The translations under genes and the position numbers were made by a program. A stretch of DNA of 64,000 nucleotides, taken from positions 124,001-188,000 of the forward strand of contig WFMF01000082.1 in assembly GCA_011033025.1 (NCBI GenBank), read 5' to 3'. Origin of the DNA: Beroe forskalii (lineage: Eukaryota > Ctenophora > Nuda > Beroida > Beroidae). The notes below the pieces were generated by a model, which saw nothing but the letters and a program-made list of their open reading frames with translations, ran no database searches and was not told the origin of the DNA. Positions within the stretch are counted from its first letter, which is position 1; every line of letters starts with the position of its first letter. Below, piece after piece: positions 35,895-47,624 of this stretch.

Positions 35895-36958
35895 GCCTTC
35901 AAGAAAGATGATAAATTAGCTAATAGTAATGGAAAAATTCTGGCATGATTGTATCAATTAAACTTTTCAATAAATTTCTCTCTGAAAGGAACTAAAGGAA
36001 GTTCTGATAGTTATTTCCTTATATATGATAGGTATTTCCCTATATGATATGTTCCTTACATAATTATATTTATAAAGTAGGTATGCATAATGAGGTAATA
36101 ATAAAAACGCTCTGAGTCACTTCAAACATGAATATTAAACAAATTCAAATTTACAAAACTTGGTCTAACGTACATAAAAAAGCAAAATCATCAATAAACG
36201 AAACACAAAATATCTGGTTTAAAACTTTAAAATCTGATTGGTGTGAAAACAAATTATGTTTTAATCAATACTACAGTAATCATACAAACATAAATAATAT
36301 GCAACATCTCATAATTTATAATGATCATTGATCAAAACAAAATAGAAGTAAGATCATTGCTATCACCAATAACAACAAAAATCAAATTTTACATAAGTCA
36401 TAACCAATAAACATTTCCGTCTAAGTTACCTAGTAAGAGTGATAGTCTTGTTCAATGTTCAATGACTTATTTATTCAAAGTTTGATACAATTTATCAAGC
36501 AAAAGATAGGTATACAATTGATGAGTGATGATTCAACTTGATTAAAATATGATAAAATTATAACTACATATGATAAAATTATAACTAACTAATTAATAAG
36601 TTCACTAAAATCAAATTTAAAGTTTGAAATATCTCATTTTGGACATTTTCTAGTCATTTTTACTTTGGTTAGTTCAATATTTAGTTCAATGTCATCAGAA
36701 TGATAGTGGGTGCCTCACTGTCACACTGTCCCAAAAGGGTTTTCAAAATAAAGCTTTATAACTTAGGCAGTATTTGGGGTTCCTTGATGTCAAAAATTTG
36801 AAGCATCTACCTCAAACAAGAATTGAAGGATTGCAACTATTGCCTTATTTTCAGGTGATACCTATATTTCTCTCTCACTCTAGTGAAACTCTGAATGTAG
36901 TCGAAGTAATAAAGCTTTACTCTTTGGGAAACCCAGTACCAACATCTAAATAAGAAAT
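35895..36958. other. Intergenic between ARV1 and SNX4 (same strand)
   Basis: AT-rich, with no repeat or gene recognised. It must contain the ARV1 promoter and the SNX4 3' untranslated region and poly(A) site. The open frame at 36,128-36,331 is asparagine/lysine-rich low complexity. Confidence 0.6.
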
Positions 36959-39900
36959 CTACTGATTGTTGTCTATAAATTGTAGCACAGATCCCCACAG
37001 ATCAGCTGATTCCTCGAAGAAGGTCACATGAGCTTGAGCAACACTATCAAGCCAGCTTTTGCAGTCTTTGTCCTTATTTATCTTCCATCTTTCAATATCT
37101 GATCTCACAGATGCACTAGCAACCTCAAGTTCATCACTTGCGGACTGTTGAAGGATGATATATCAAGTTCTAGGTAAAGGTAGAAAGAGCAAAAATGCAG
37201 ACTTAAAATTAAGAGGCAAACCTAGATCCTCTCTAGAATTCTAATGAAAACATTAGTATATCTATTTTCTTTTTCATGTTCCAAGGTTTAGGAATATGTT
37301 TTCTATCTGGTACCCTAACCCTTATGATAACTTATGGATCATGCTTCAATAATGTTAGGCTGGAGTTTTTATTGTAAACCTAACTATCAAAATTTTAAAG
37401 ACTAAAGAAAATTATATATAATGTTCGTTTTAAAACCCTTGAGTCATAGATGATAGACATAAGGAGTAAAATATGTATTATGTTCACCTTACAAGTAGGT
37501 ATATTAGGTGTATGGTGTCACAATTCACAGATGGTGAAGTACCTAGGTAGAAGGTACTAAAGGAAGTACCAAGAAATGTACATTATACATACCTCTCCAT
37601 CAGCACTGAGTGATGTAATTTCAGCTTTCAACTTTTCAATTTTTTCCTCCTTCACTTGTTCAGGCTTTTTCCCGAAGAGCGTAGCAAAAGATTTTCCTGG
37701 CTCACTTTCTTCAAGTTTTTCTAATTCTTTTTGTTTGACTAAAACTGTTTCTGTATAGTACTCCTTAGTAACCTGGTATATGATGATGTCAGAAATTGAT
37801 GAAGGTATTATATATCCTATACATAACTTATTTATAAATATGCTCCAAATATGCTCCAAAATCAAAATCACAAAACTGCAGTATTCGTTAGATAATTGAT
37901 ATTCACATTGAGAAGATTCATGCCATACTCCAACAGGCATTATTCAATGATTGATAACTTTTTGATTGTAGTCGGCATATACCTAATTAGAAATTGGCCC
38001 ATTGTTTGGATTTTGACAGCTTATCAAATGATCTCCTTTGCATGAGATACAAAAAGGACCAATCAGACTTACCTTCCAAAAGTGGGTAGCAGGAGTAGCC
38101 AGGCTACCGAGGGGAAAATTTGACAAAACCAAGGGGATTTTCAAGTCAAGATGCACGCACGCGCAGCGTGCGTGCCGCGCTGAAATCTTGAATAAAAATT
38201 TGATAAAAATCATATTCATTCACAATTTTTGTGTTCTAATAACAACGTGGATCAATTTAACTGTAAAAATTCATTTAAAAGGTGGGGGAATGCAAAGGGA
38301 CGTGAGGGGAAGTGATCATAAGGTGAGGGGAAGTGGGTAATGAAGCCGAGGGGAAGATGGTGTGATGGGTAGATGGGAGATGGGTTGAGGGGAATTAAGG
38401 TGAGGAGATTTTAGCTGGGGGGAATCAAGGTGAGGGGAAGTAAGCTGAATGGATGTAAAGTGAGGGGAATTAACTAATTACGATGAGGGGAAGTATGGTG
38501 AGGTGAATTAACTAATTGAGGTGAGAGGAAGTGAGGTGAGGGGAAGTAACTTGATGAGATGTAAGGTGAGAGGAAGTGAGGTGAGAGATGTATCAATTAA
38601 GGCAAAAGGTGAGGTTTGAGGGGAAAGTAAGGCGACAATTACTTATAGAGGTGGGGCATGGCAGATAAGGGGAAAGCGACGTGCCAAACGAGAGAAAAAT
38701 ACTGACCATAGAAAACGCCTATGGCAAGAAAAGGATCGTTTATCAAATTACACATTTCCAAATTGATCTCAGAGGCAGAATCAGGTACAAAACCTTAAAA
38801 TTTTTCGCCTGCGGCGGGCTATTGTAATCCAATAAATTTGTCACTAAATTGATCCTAGACACAATCGCAGATGTGAAAACTTTCACAATTTTTGCCTGTG
38901 GCTGGATGTTTTAATCACAATTTATAGATTAACCAAGTTGATCTTAGAAGCAGATTCAGGCACAAACCCTTGAAAATTTTCGCCTGCGGCGAGCTGTTTT
39001 GGTCCAATTATGTCACTACATTGATGCTAGACATAATCTCAGACGAAAAACTTTCGAAATTTTTGCCTATGGCTGGCTTTTTAATCACGTTGACCAAATT
39101 GATCTCAGGGGTAGATTCAGGTACGAAACCTCGAAAATTTTCGCCTGCGGCGGGCTATTTTGATTCAATTATGTGATTAATTTAATCAAAGATACAATCT
39201 CAGTTGTAAAACTTTCGAAATTTTTGCCTTCGGCTGGCTGTTATAATCGCATTATGAAATAACCTAATTGATCTTAGTGGCGGATTCATGTGCAAAACCT
39301 TGAAAATTTTCGCCTGCGGCGGGCTTTACTGAATGAATTATGTCACTTAAAATTAGCGTGTGGCTCCGAGCAAGCTTGAAACCGAGGGGATTTTGATATC
39401 TGCTACCGAGGGGATTTTCCTTTTTGGAAGGTAAGCAATCAGATAGTTGTAACAGCCATTGGCAATATCATACACAATCAGCTGATTGGTCCATTTTGTA
39501 TTACATACAAAGGAGATCATTTGATAGGCCCTTGAAGATTGGAGCAACTGGCCAATTTATAATACACTGAGTATAATAATAATTAATTGATGAAAGGTTG
39601 ATAGATCTCTATTAATAAATAAATCTTTATATCTATAATATAATAGTCCTAATTTTATGATGTATCATTGATTTACTTACTTGCAAATGGTCTCTTGATT
39701 TCAAAACATTTCGGACTGTATTTATATACAGCTGATATTCTTTGATGCACTCAGTGAATATTTCTTCTTTGGTTTCAACAAGTTTTTCTAAACCACTACT
39801 TATTTTCATTGTTGCCTCACCCAATTTTGTCAATGTTGGCTGCAAATCACCCTGATAACATGTGTAATGACTTTGTTGATAAGAAATTACCAATAGGTAT

Positions 39901-41291
39901 CTGCCTAAGAAAGTGTAATGTATCACAAATTAGTTTGATTAGGTACCTACCTAATCTAGAATCAAGTAAGAAAGATCAGTTCTGGAGGAAATTGATATTA
40001 TACTAATAGTAATGTATAAAACAACTAAATTGTTAACAAAGAAGTAAAGATTTAAACTGTAATACAAACCTCTGAATTTGCCCATAATGCTATACAAGGA
40101 GGCAGCATATCAAGAGTAGTTATTAGTTCGTTTTGCTCACTATCAAGTTTAGAAGAATACAAAGATAGTGATGATAGTATTTTCCCAAATTCATCAATAA
40201 AATCTGAAGTATTTTTGAAAGGACTGTCTATATTGGATACTGGTATTTGTGGAATAGTAAACTTTTTTAGGGCAGCTGTTTTCTTTTGCTCAATTAGCTC
40301 TACTTGCTTTGCAGATAAAAATGCAAAGAAATGTTCACTTGTAGAAAGTATGGGATGTTCAGCTATTCGACTAAGGAACTTATTCAGAGCAAGCTGACGT
40401 AATCTTAAGAAATCTGGGTCATATTTATTGAACATTTTCTTTTGGGGAAGTGGTGGAACAACATTTGAAGGGTATTGCTGAATAAGAATATTTGAAAGCC
40501 ATAGAAAGTCTTGATATCTTCTTCTAACATGAAACTCATGTTGGAGAAAACTTTTCCTAGTAGTTTTTGTGACAACTTTGTAAGACACAAATGATTCAGC
40601 AGAGTGTTTCTGGGCATCATCAACAACAATCTCAATATCTTCTTCAAAATGGGGTTTATCGTAGATACTAATGGATGAGAATCTAAGATCTCGAAGGCTT
40701 TCATAATCCTTACTTTTTTCACCTGGCTTATCCTTATCATCAGGCTCTTCTGAACCTTGATTTGATGATGGGAGTCCTTGTGAAGGAGATACTCCTTTGG
40801 ACATGATGTTAATGTCTTCATACTTTGCTGAGCCATTAACTTCAATAGTACCAACTGAAACTACCATTGGTGAGTTTGTAGGCTTATTTTCCATGGCATT
40901 GTCCTCCTTCTCAGGTTTAGACAAGGTTATGTCATTTACATTAGGGAAATCATGGCTACATTGAGATTCTTCCTCTTTCTTATTATCAGGTATATTACCA
41001 GTAGGATCTGTTTCAGGTAACTGAGAGAAGGGGTTTTCTTTTTCTTTCAGAGATGCTGACCTCTGAAATTCAAATTCATGTGCAACTTGTAAATCAGACT
41101 TATCTTCAGGGGTGGGTACATTATCAATAGTTGTCTCATCTTCAGCTGGTTCTTTGATATCTTCATGAAGATCAATATCCTTTATTTCTGTGGTTGATGA
41201 TGGGATAACAGGATCAGGAATAAGCTGTACATCTTGCCCCTCATTTACAGATGAACATTGTGGTATGACTTCATCCATCAATGCATCTAAT
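36959..41291 (-). CDS. SNX4: SNX4-like sorting nexin (PX-BAR)
   Basis: Four exons, all phase-0 junctions: 41,291-40,070 (first ATG 41,278), 39,851-39,681, 37,772-37,593 and 37,144-36,959, giving about 581 residues. Residues 1-200 are an acidic, low-complexity extension absent from the 450-residue human protein. The PX domain follows (DIEIVVDDAQKH, RRRYQDFLWLSNILIQQYP, VVPPLPQKK, DPDFLRLRQLALNKFLSRIA, HPIL), then a BAR coiled coil. The segment PGKSFATLFGKKPEQVKEEK matches the LFG block peculiar to SNX4 rather than SNX7/SNX30. The family binds PI3P on early endosomes and recycles receptors and autophagy proteins. An acceptor-like TTTTATCAG ends at 41,292, so a 5' exon may exist. Intron 2 carries two nested inverted-repeat elements. 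SNX7/SNX30 is the alternative call. Confidence 0.9.
38285..38680. repeat. Degenerate GGTGAGGGGAAGT minisatellite
   Basis: G-rich, purine-biased units of about 12-25 bp containing GGTGAGGGGAA vary in spacing through the segment. They are part of the inner element in SNX4 intron 2. Confidence 0.75.
38740..39345. repeat. About 170-bp tandem repeat with an alternating half-unit
   Basis: AATTTTCGCCTGCGGCGGGCT recurs near 38,800, 38,975, 39,137 and 39,305, with a related half-unit AATTTTTGCCTATGGCTGGCT near 38,890, 39,060 and 39,222. Period is about 165-175 bp, 3.5 copies. It lies in the inner element. Confidence 0.8.
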
Positions 41292-41692
41292 CTGATAAAA
41301 TTAGTGGATAAAGCTATCAATTCAGTTCAAAAGTTGTCCATTAGATAGGATATCCTCAAAACCGTGGACATTTTAGACACCTCCCTCTCCTGATGGCAAG
41401 CAACCATTTAGAAAAATAAATCCCCCCATGAAGCTCTTGATGAGACCCTCTTGTAAGCTAATCTATTGACCCTAATATCAATAAAAATGTCCTGCTATTA
41501 CATATCAAATCTTTGGTTCCATTGAGAGCTTCGGATTTCTGTCAAATTTGCTGCAATTTTCATACAGTTCTGTGCACCTACCTCTTACAATGTGGATGCC
41601 CACAATTCATCAACTGTCCCCTCATTTCTCCATAGGCCAGGCCCCTCCCTACCCCTTCCTATCTGATAAAATTCTTCATAAACAGGCCAGTG

Positions 41693-41880
41693 CAAGGACA
41701 AAACACCACCTAAGAGCACAAAGTGTGTGATTCTTGTACATGATCATGTGACACAATTTTACGGTTAGCGTAAGGACATATGGTACATACAATTGTTCCC
41801 ATCTTATAACTTTGCTCAAGGTGGTGTTATGTACAGGTAGTATTTTGATGGGGTGGTGTTATGTCCTACTATCAACAGGC
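41693..41880. mobile_element. Short fold-back element, GACAAAACACCACCT family (copy 1)
   Basis: The left end AGGACAAAACACCACCTAAG...GAGCACAAA is complemented by AAGGTGGTGTTATG...GGTGGTGTTATGTCCT on the right. A second, larger copy spans about 42,104-42,545 with GGACAAAATGCCACCC and GGTGTTTTGTCC, and itself contains the MITE at 42,201-42,437. Confidence 0.6.
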
Positions 41881-42200
41881 CCTATAACAAGTACGACTAA
41901 TAAACAAGTAAGACTATATTTTATAGTCCACACTTACCAGCAAGAAACCATTCAAAAGGTGCTATTACGTCATAATAACTGTTTATCAAAATCAAAATTA
42001 TTACATTAAAAGAAAACTAATTATGAATTAAGACTTGGACAATCTCATGCATGAATTATTTTCTGTATTCTTGAATTGAAACAAGCAAAGTGAAATGATG
42101 GTAGGAAAAAAACACCACCCGGACAAAATGCCACCCAGACATAACACCACCTTAGAGCACAAACTGTGTGTTGGGAAGGCTCGTGCAGACCATACACCCT

Positions 42201-42437
42201 AAGGCGCCTGTAACGTTCGTCGGTCGATCGAATGGAATTGGTCGATCGATCAACTTTATTTGACCGACTGATGTGTTTTAAATAGAAAATCTATGAGCTA
42301 GTAGGGAAACAACTAAATATTGCTCATTTAAACACGATTCAAGTCATTTGGGACCAGTAAAACACATCATTCGTTCAAATGGAGTTGATCGATCGACCAA
42401 CTCCATTCGATCGACCGACGAACGTTACGGGCGCCTT
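42201..42437. mobile_element. MITE with GGCGCC ends and about 55-bp inverted repeats
   Basis: It starts AAGGCGCCTGTAACGTTCGT and ends with the near complement ACGAACGTTACGGGCGCCTT. The arms continue through a GGTCGATCG-rich stretch. ACCCT flanks both sides (42,196-42,200 and 42,438-42,442), a likely 5-bp target duplication. The middle (GTGTTTTAAATAGAAAATCT) is the empty-site reference for the nested element at 43,383. Confidence 0.8.
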
Positions 42438-43294
42438 ACCCTAATGGTAAAATTGTGTCACAGGATTATACATTAGCATCCCTTCTGTGCTCCAAGATGG
42501 TGTTTTGTCCTGGTTGCATTTTGTCCAAGTGGTGTTCTGTCTGCACAAAGATGACTGTATTTATATCCCAAAGATAATCTGATATTTCAGTTAAACCATC
42601 CCTAACCATTGACGATTTAAATTTACCTGCTGTCTTTCATTGAAAGTAACAATTATGATTCAAGCCAAATAACTACTCCACAATATCAACTGACAGTTTC
42701 GATTCATAACTTTAAGATTGACTTTATGAAAAGCTATGAATCATCTTCAGGATCTCCGAGGAGCAGCCTCAACACATCCTCAAATTTGATTGTAGGTAAT
42801 TAGTAGTGTTGTTAATTTAAATTACTGGAATCCTTCAAGATGTATAACTACAGAGAAAAGCCCATCTGTCACACCATCACCAACAGAAAGACAAACAATG
42901 TAGCAGCCCAAAGTCAAAAAGAAAAAGAAAACTGCGGATTTGGGAACACTGGGACAGTTTTCGAGCAATTTAAAGGGCAGTACTATTTATTTATATAGAT
43001 TCATCTCCTTAAACTTTACAACACTACTTTATACAATCAAATTTGAGGAAGGTGCTTATCACCAAATGGAGTTTTCTGAAGACGAGAAATAATATAATCA
43101 TTTTCAATGTTGTATTCTCGAAACTGGCAGTAAACCAGCGGTGTAAAGTAGTTCTGATTTGAATCCATTTTTGCATTCTTAGTGTTTTACTATGGGGTCT
43201 CCCTCAGTCAATGCTAAAAGCAATCATGTTCAACATCTCCTTGAAGCATTTTAAAATGTGCTATTGAATGTTTGGTATCATGGTGTGTTGATTA

Positions 43295-43950
43295 AATTAA
43301 GGCACATGCATGGAACAACAGTTGATCAAATGGAATTGGTCAATCGATCAACTTCATTTGAACGACTGATGTGTTTTAAATACCTTAGGAGGTCTATTTA
43401 TAAAGGTTGTAATTTGGGGATTTTTCGAAAAAATCCCCATATTTTCAACCTACCAAAATTTTGCCCGCCACAATTTTACTCCCCGATTTAATTCAACCCG
43501 CTTTCGAAATTTCTTGAACTATCTGTACTAAAACAGTGCAATTTCGTATCAGAGATGAGTTTTCAGATAGTTACAGATAATATAATTTAGTCAAAGTCAA
43601 ATGGTTAAAACAATTGAAATTCAAAAATTTAGAACAGTAATTAATGAAGCAGAGGCTCAGGAAGACGATCAAGAATTCGATTTGTAATATTAGAATTAAT
43701 CTATTTTTCCATTTGTCAGCAAAAAGTTAGAAAAATCTCCCAATTTTATTTGATGGGTGAAATTTGGGGATTTTTGAAAAAAATCCCCATATTTTCAACC
43801 TACCAAAATTTCAAACACCGCAATTTCAACCTACATAAATAGACCTCCTAAGGTAGAAAATCTTTAAGTAGGGAAAATCTTTTTAGTAGGGAAACAACTG
43901 AATATTGCTCATTTACATCGTTTACATAAGCGGCTGGTGAGATGAAGGCA
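43295..43950. mobile_element. Second, diverged copy of the 42.2-kb MITE, interrupted at 43,383
   Basis: ATGGAATTGGTCAATCGATC...ACTGATGTGTTTTAAATA (to 43,382) and TAGAAAATCT...AGGGAAACAACTGAATATTG (from 43,854) match consecutive halves of 42,230-42,330. The outer ends are decayed. Confidence 0.7.
43383..43853. mobile_element. 471-bp TIR element with TA target duplication, nested in a MITE
   Basis: The ends are CCTTAGGAGGTCTATTTATA and TAAATAGACCTCCTAAGG. Longer subterminal repeats contain GGGGATTTTT and AAAATCCCCATATTTTCAAC. Comparing AAATA|...|TAGAAAA with the uninterrupted AAATAGAAAA at 42,277 shows a TA duplication, so this is a Tc1/mariner-type MITE. No transposase. Confidence 0.85.
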
Positions 43951-44039
43951 TGTGGTAATCCAGGGTTGTGTTGAGAAACACAATTTGTAGGTATACCAAC
44001 ATTTGACCCAATAGCAAAACACACCTAAAAATGGGGCTG

Positions 44040-44390
44040 AGTGACGTCATAGATAAAAACTTTAAACCTAACCTTTAGCCCTAACCAAAAACCCTAATTT
44101 TAATTCTTACCCTAAATCTAATAAATTAAATTAGAGGACTTTTATTTCCCGTAACTAGGGGCGTCGCGCACTCCGTGCGCGAAACCAGGGCCCTGGTTAG
44201 GGTTGCTTTAACCAGATCCCTAGTTTTACGCGCGCTGACGTGACGAGACGACGCTTCGAGATGACGCTACGCCCCTGGTTAGGGGAAGGTTAGGGCAAGG
44301 CTTAGCTTTTATCAAGGCCCTTTTCACGCGCGGCGCGCACGCTGCGTCGCTTCAATCGGCGTCAACATCATTTTAATATATATAATTCTT

Positions 44391-44431
<41 letters not shown>

Positions 44432-44640
44432 TGTTTGTCTGGCGTCTGTCCGGTCTGACACCACTCCGTAATGTTTCAGAAGACGTGAAATTAGACCCTT
44501 GACATTGTCTGCATCTGACGTCGTTGCCCTACCCAGGGCCCTGGTTACGCGCACGGAGTGAGCGGCAAGCGCTAAACCACCCCTGGCCCTGGTAAGGGGA
44601 AGGAAGCGCGCGGCGCGTACACACACCTATGCGGGCTTAG
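44040..44640. repeat. CCCTAA/TTAGGG-like and GC-rich inverted repeat region with (AT)n
   Basis: The stretch has scattered CCCTAACC and GGTTAGGG motifs, GCGCGCGTC-type runs and CCCTGGTTA/TAACCAG palindromes. It includes an (AT)n microsatellite at 44,394-44,427. GC content is much higher than its surroundings. It may be a decayed element; no gene is visible. Confidence 0.5.
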
Positions 44641-44670
44641 GAAGGTAACATCCTACGAACTCTGGGCTCT

Positions 44671-44869
44671 TCATTATCCATTATCTATGATAATGACGTC
44701 ACTCAGAAAAATACATTCAAGCGCGAGCGCAGCTAGCGCTTTAAAGATTAGGGTTAAATATTTCGTTATAATAACGAAATATTTAACCCTAATCTTTAAA
44801 GCGCTAGCTGCGCTCGCGCTTGAATGTATTTTTCTGAGTGACGTCATTATCATAGATAATGGATAATGA
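44671..44869. repeat. 199-bp perfect palindrome
   Basis: The 99-bp left arm (starting TCATTATCCATTATCTATGA) is followed by a single centre base at 44,770 and then its exact reverse complement (ending TCATAGATAATGGATAATGA). The arms include TGACGTCA and an AGCGCTAGC-rich segment. Read on one strand it would form one uninterrupted hairpin. No target duplication is evident. Confidence 0.9.
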
Positions 44870-45211
44870 TAACGAAATAACGGTTATTTCGTAACGTTGT
44901 GTCGTTGTACAATGTACCCCTACCCCCAGTAACGAAAAAATTGCATCAATGACTTCGTTCTGCACTTTATTGTACAGTCCAGCTGACTATAATACGTCCA
45001 ATTAAAGAGGAAACCCATCGGGTTTTCTCGTCTGGTTGTAAATAAATATAACGAATAAAAATTAAAATCCTGACCGGACCCTAACCTAGATGCATTATGC
45101 AATTAATGATCATGATGTCATCATCATAGATAATGAAGGCTGCCGTTTATAATAAAAACATAATATTAATTGTAAGCGAGAGTTCTGACCCCAACTTCCC
45201 AGTTTTTAAAA

Positions 45212-45402
45212 GGGATCGTTCGAATATTACGTAATCACCTAAAGGGGCCGGGGAGGGGGTTTCCGAATGATTACTATACGTTATTGTAACAAAATCAAAT
45301 ACAACAAATATTGTAACAAATAAACTTGATAATGATTAAGAGGGGGAGGGGCGGGGGGTTGAAATCGGCCAAAAATTGATAATGTAATATGTGAACGATC
45401 CC
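45212..45402. mobile_element. 191-bp MITE related to the nested Harbinger-like elements
   Basis: It begins GGGATCGTTCGAATATTACG and ends GTAATATGTGAACGATCCC, the same termini as 2,450-3,642 and 21,641-22,842, with AAAA on both sides. The interior has the same G-run and GATTAC-type motifs. It is a short deletion derivative of that family. Confidence 0.8.
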
Positions 45403-45654
45403 AAAATTTATATTAACTTTAAGTTTAGCGTTCAGCAGAATTTGATACCAAATCATTATATCAACCATCAAAGACCATACGCCCATACCTGAAGACCAGA
45501 CCGGAAAGGCAAAACAATTTAAACAGACATATCACTATTAATAATGCAGAAAAATTTGAATTTGATACCATTACCATTCTGACACATCAATTACATGTAC
45601 ATCACAACAAATTTTACAATGTCACTCTAGCGACTCAGCCTTTTGGCTTTTGCA

Positions 45655-45817
45655 GCGCACCTATTACGCTGCGCTAAGTACTTGGATATACTTTTTGCGG
45701 CGCGCAATAGCGCACAAATGTACTTCCTATGTGTAACGTTAACACTGTAAATGTTAAAGTACATTTGCGCGCTGTCAAGTGTCACGAAACGCAAAAAGTA
45801 GCCAAGTACGGGTGCGC
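45655..45817. mobile_element. 163-bp MITE with imperfect inverted repeats
   Basis: The left end GCGCACC...AAGTACTTGGATATACTTTT and the right end AAAAGTAGCCAAGTACGGGTGCGC are complementary over about 45 bp, with further GCGCGCAA/TTGCGCGC pairing inside. Non-coding. Confidence 0.7.
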
Positions 45818-46569
45818 CTAAAAATAATGTGTTTAAAATCGAAAAGAACGCCCCCTGACATTGACAATGGCATTAGCTTCTTTGGATCCGAAAAAATGAA
45901 AAAAGTTTAAATTAATCTGGATTGGATAGAATACATGCTTAGTATGAAATAGAATTGTTTAATCAAATATATACTTAAGTGGCAAAATTTGCATAATCCA
46001 TCGTATAGAAATCCATGTGCTACAAAATCAAGACACGAGTTAACGTGTCCAATGTCCATCTACAGATTCAGAAGAGATAAGTACAACTTATACACATATT
46101 TATGTGCCGAGGGTCAAATGGACGTCACAGAGATGTCACGTGACTGCCTTGGCTTGTTCGTATGTAGCACGTTTGGGGTTGCGCTTTCAGTATTTCTCTC
46201 ACTGTATCGTGACGAACAGATCCGTGTCGTGTGTCGCCAGCTCCTCATTCACTGAGCTTTCGTGTTGTCCTGCGAGGAGTTGTTTAGTCAAGTGTGCAGA
46301 GTGTCACAGTCAAAAAGTTGAAACTAGGAAGTTCAAGTACAGTTTTCCATTTTATGTGAAAGGAGAATTCGCCTTCAATTTTAAGTATCACACAGGTACC
46401 AATGGCACATGAGCGGAAATTTCGGTGTAATTCCCAGATGTGGCAACATCTCTATGATTTTAATGGCCAGAAGGCTGAAGTTGAGTATTCTTTCTCTTAT
46501 TGGACATCTCATCGTGAGGTCATTATATCATAGACGTAACACTGACCCGTTACAATAATACAGCGAGAG

Positions 46570-46618
46570 AGGTAGTAAGTTAGGTTTAATCTACTAGATT
46601 AAACCTAAATTACTACCT
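46570..46618. repeat. Short hairpin
   Basis: AGGTAGTAAGTTAGGTTTAA...TCT, a 3-base loop, then AGATTAAACCTAAATTACTA...CCT: about 23 bp per arm with one mismatch. It lies 3' of the ShKT gene. It is not followed by any RNA-gene signal that I recognise. Confidence 0.7.
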
Positions 46619-46786
46619 ATCTAGAACAATCATTGTTTTTTAATCGGTAATATCGTTAATTTCAAATCGGTAATATCAGTCACGTAATCATTGATATCAA
46701 CCATGTAATTGATCCTTGCAATTTGAGAATTTGCCCCCATGTGATGCGATTGCATGGCAGTAACTACAATCAGTATTGAAGGAAAG

Positions 46787-47611
46787 TCAGAGGGGATAGA
46801 ACGTACCTGGACATCCGCAAGTAGCTGCACAAGCAATCATCATTTCATCCCTATACATTGCATCCGCACAGTACCTGAAAATATAGAGGTTTAATTCAAA
46901 GATTTTTTGAACGAAGTGAAAATGAAATGTTCAATTAATGTTACGATTAATGATACATATGTTAAGCAACCGTTTGAAACGCCACTTGTTTGACCACAGA
47001 GCGTCTATCACACAGTAAGCGTGCTGCTCTGGCAAAAGCAGCATGTCAAAAGGGAAGGGTCAAACGACCGGTAAAAAGGACAGGAACATAGGACATTTAC
47101 TTTTAGAAAGTCTGGTAGAAAAGGAACAGAAAATATTGAGAGAAAGGAATGGTAGAAAAAACAGGCACCTACCCGAGTGAAGACCACTCAGTACAGTATC
47201 CTTCTGTTCCTGACAAGTCTTGACAATCTGTACCTGGAATTACAGTATTAAGTCATGTGATTTGTTGTGGTTATGTGATTTGTTGTGGCAACATGATTTG
47301 TAATGTCAGATTATAGTTTGAATAGTTTCTAAAAAGTAAATGAGAAGGAGACAAAACTTTGATAGTCAGATGGATAAAAACTGTGCAACTTTTATGGACT
47401 ATGCACAGCTTCAAAAATATGCATCAATGAACTGAAGAGATTTAAGTTTTCGAAAATCAATATAATGTCACTCACTTCGTTTGCTGGGCACGCCTTCGTC
47501 TTTGAGGTTCTTGATGACTGAGGAGAGGAAGTACCGGGGTAGAATGGCATGAGACAGGGACAGCAGGACGAAGACAGTGACGAAGGTGGACCGGGTGGGC
47601 AAACTGGACAT
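46787..47611 (-). CDS. Secreted single-domain ShKT (six-cysteine) protein
   Basis: Exon 1 (47,611-47,476) encodes a basic start, a hydrophobic signal-peptide core (VTVFVLLSLSHA) and a short pro-region ending in a dibasic KR. Exon 2 (47,233-47,173) holds the first cysteines (TDCQDLSGTEGYCTEW). Exon 3 (46,874-46,787) holds the rest (YCADAMYRDEMMIACAATCG) and ends at TGA. Phases agree (1, then 2), about 94 residues. The spacing of six cysteines with the terminal C-x3-C-x-C fits the ShKT/SXC domain, found in cnidarian toxins but also in proteases and many non-toxic secreted proteins. The lysine of the channel-blocking Lys-Tyr pair is not seen before the tyrosine, so I do not infer toxicity. A GT after the last cysteine (CCAG|GTACGT) could splice to a further exon. 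The KR before the domain suggests propeptide cleavage. Confidence 0.78.
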
Positions 47612-47624
47612 GCTGATCAGGAGA

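Larger units (their letters stand above)
38068..39435. mobile_element. Inner TIR element with an 8-bp target duplication, nested in the outer element
   Basis: The ends are CTTACCTTCCAAAA and TTTTTGGAAGGTAAG, with the octamer CAATCAGA on both sides (38,060-38,067 and 39,436-39,443), as expected for a hAT-type insertion. Repeated CTACCGAGGGGA motifs lie inside both ends. The interior contains the two tandem arrays at 38,285-38,680 and 38,740-39,345 and no transposase. Confidence 0.8.
37993..39556. mobile_element. Outer fold-back element in SNX4 intron 2
   Basis: The outer arms are complementary: ATTGGCCCATTG ... ATCAAATGATCTCCTTTG ... GGACCAATCA on the left, and TGATTGGTCC ... CAAAGGAGATCATTTGATAG ... 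CTGGCCAAT on the right, about 75-100 bp each. It has been split by the inner element at 38,068-39,435. It is non-coding. Confidence 0.75.
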
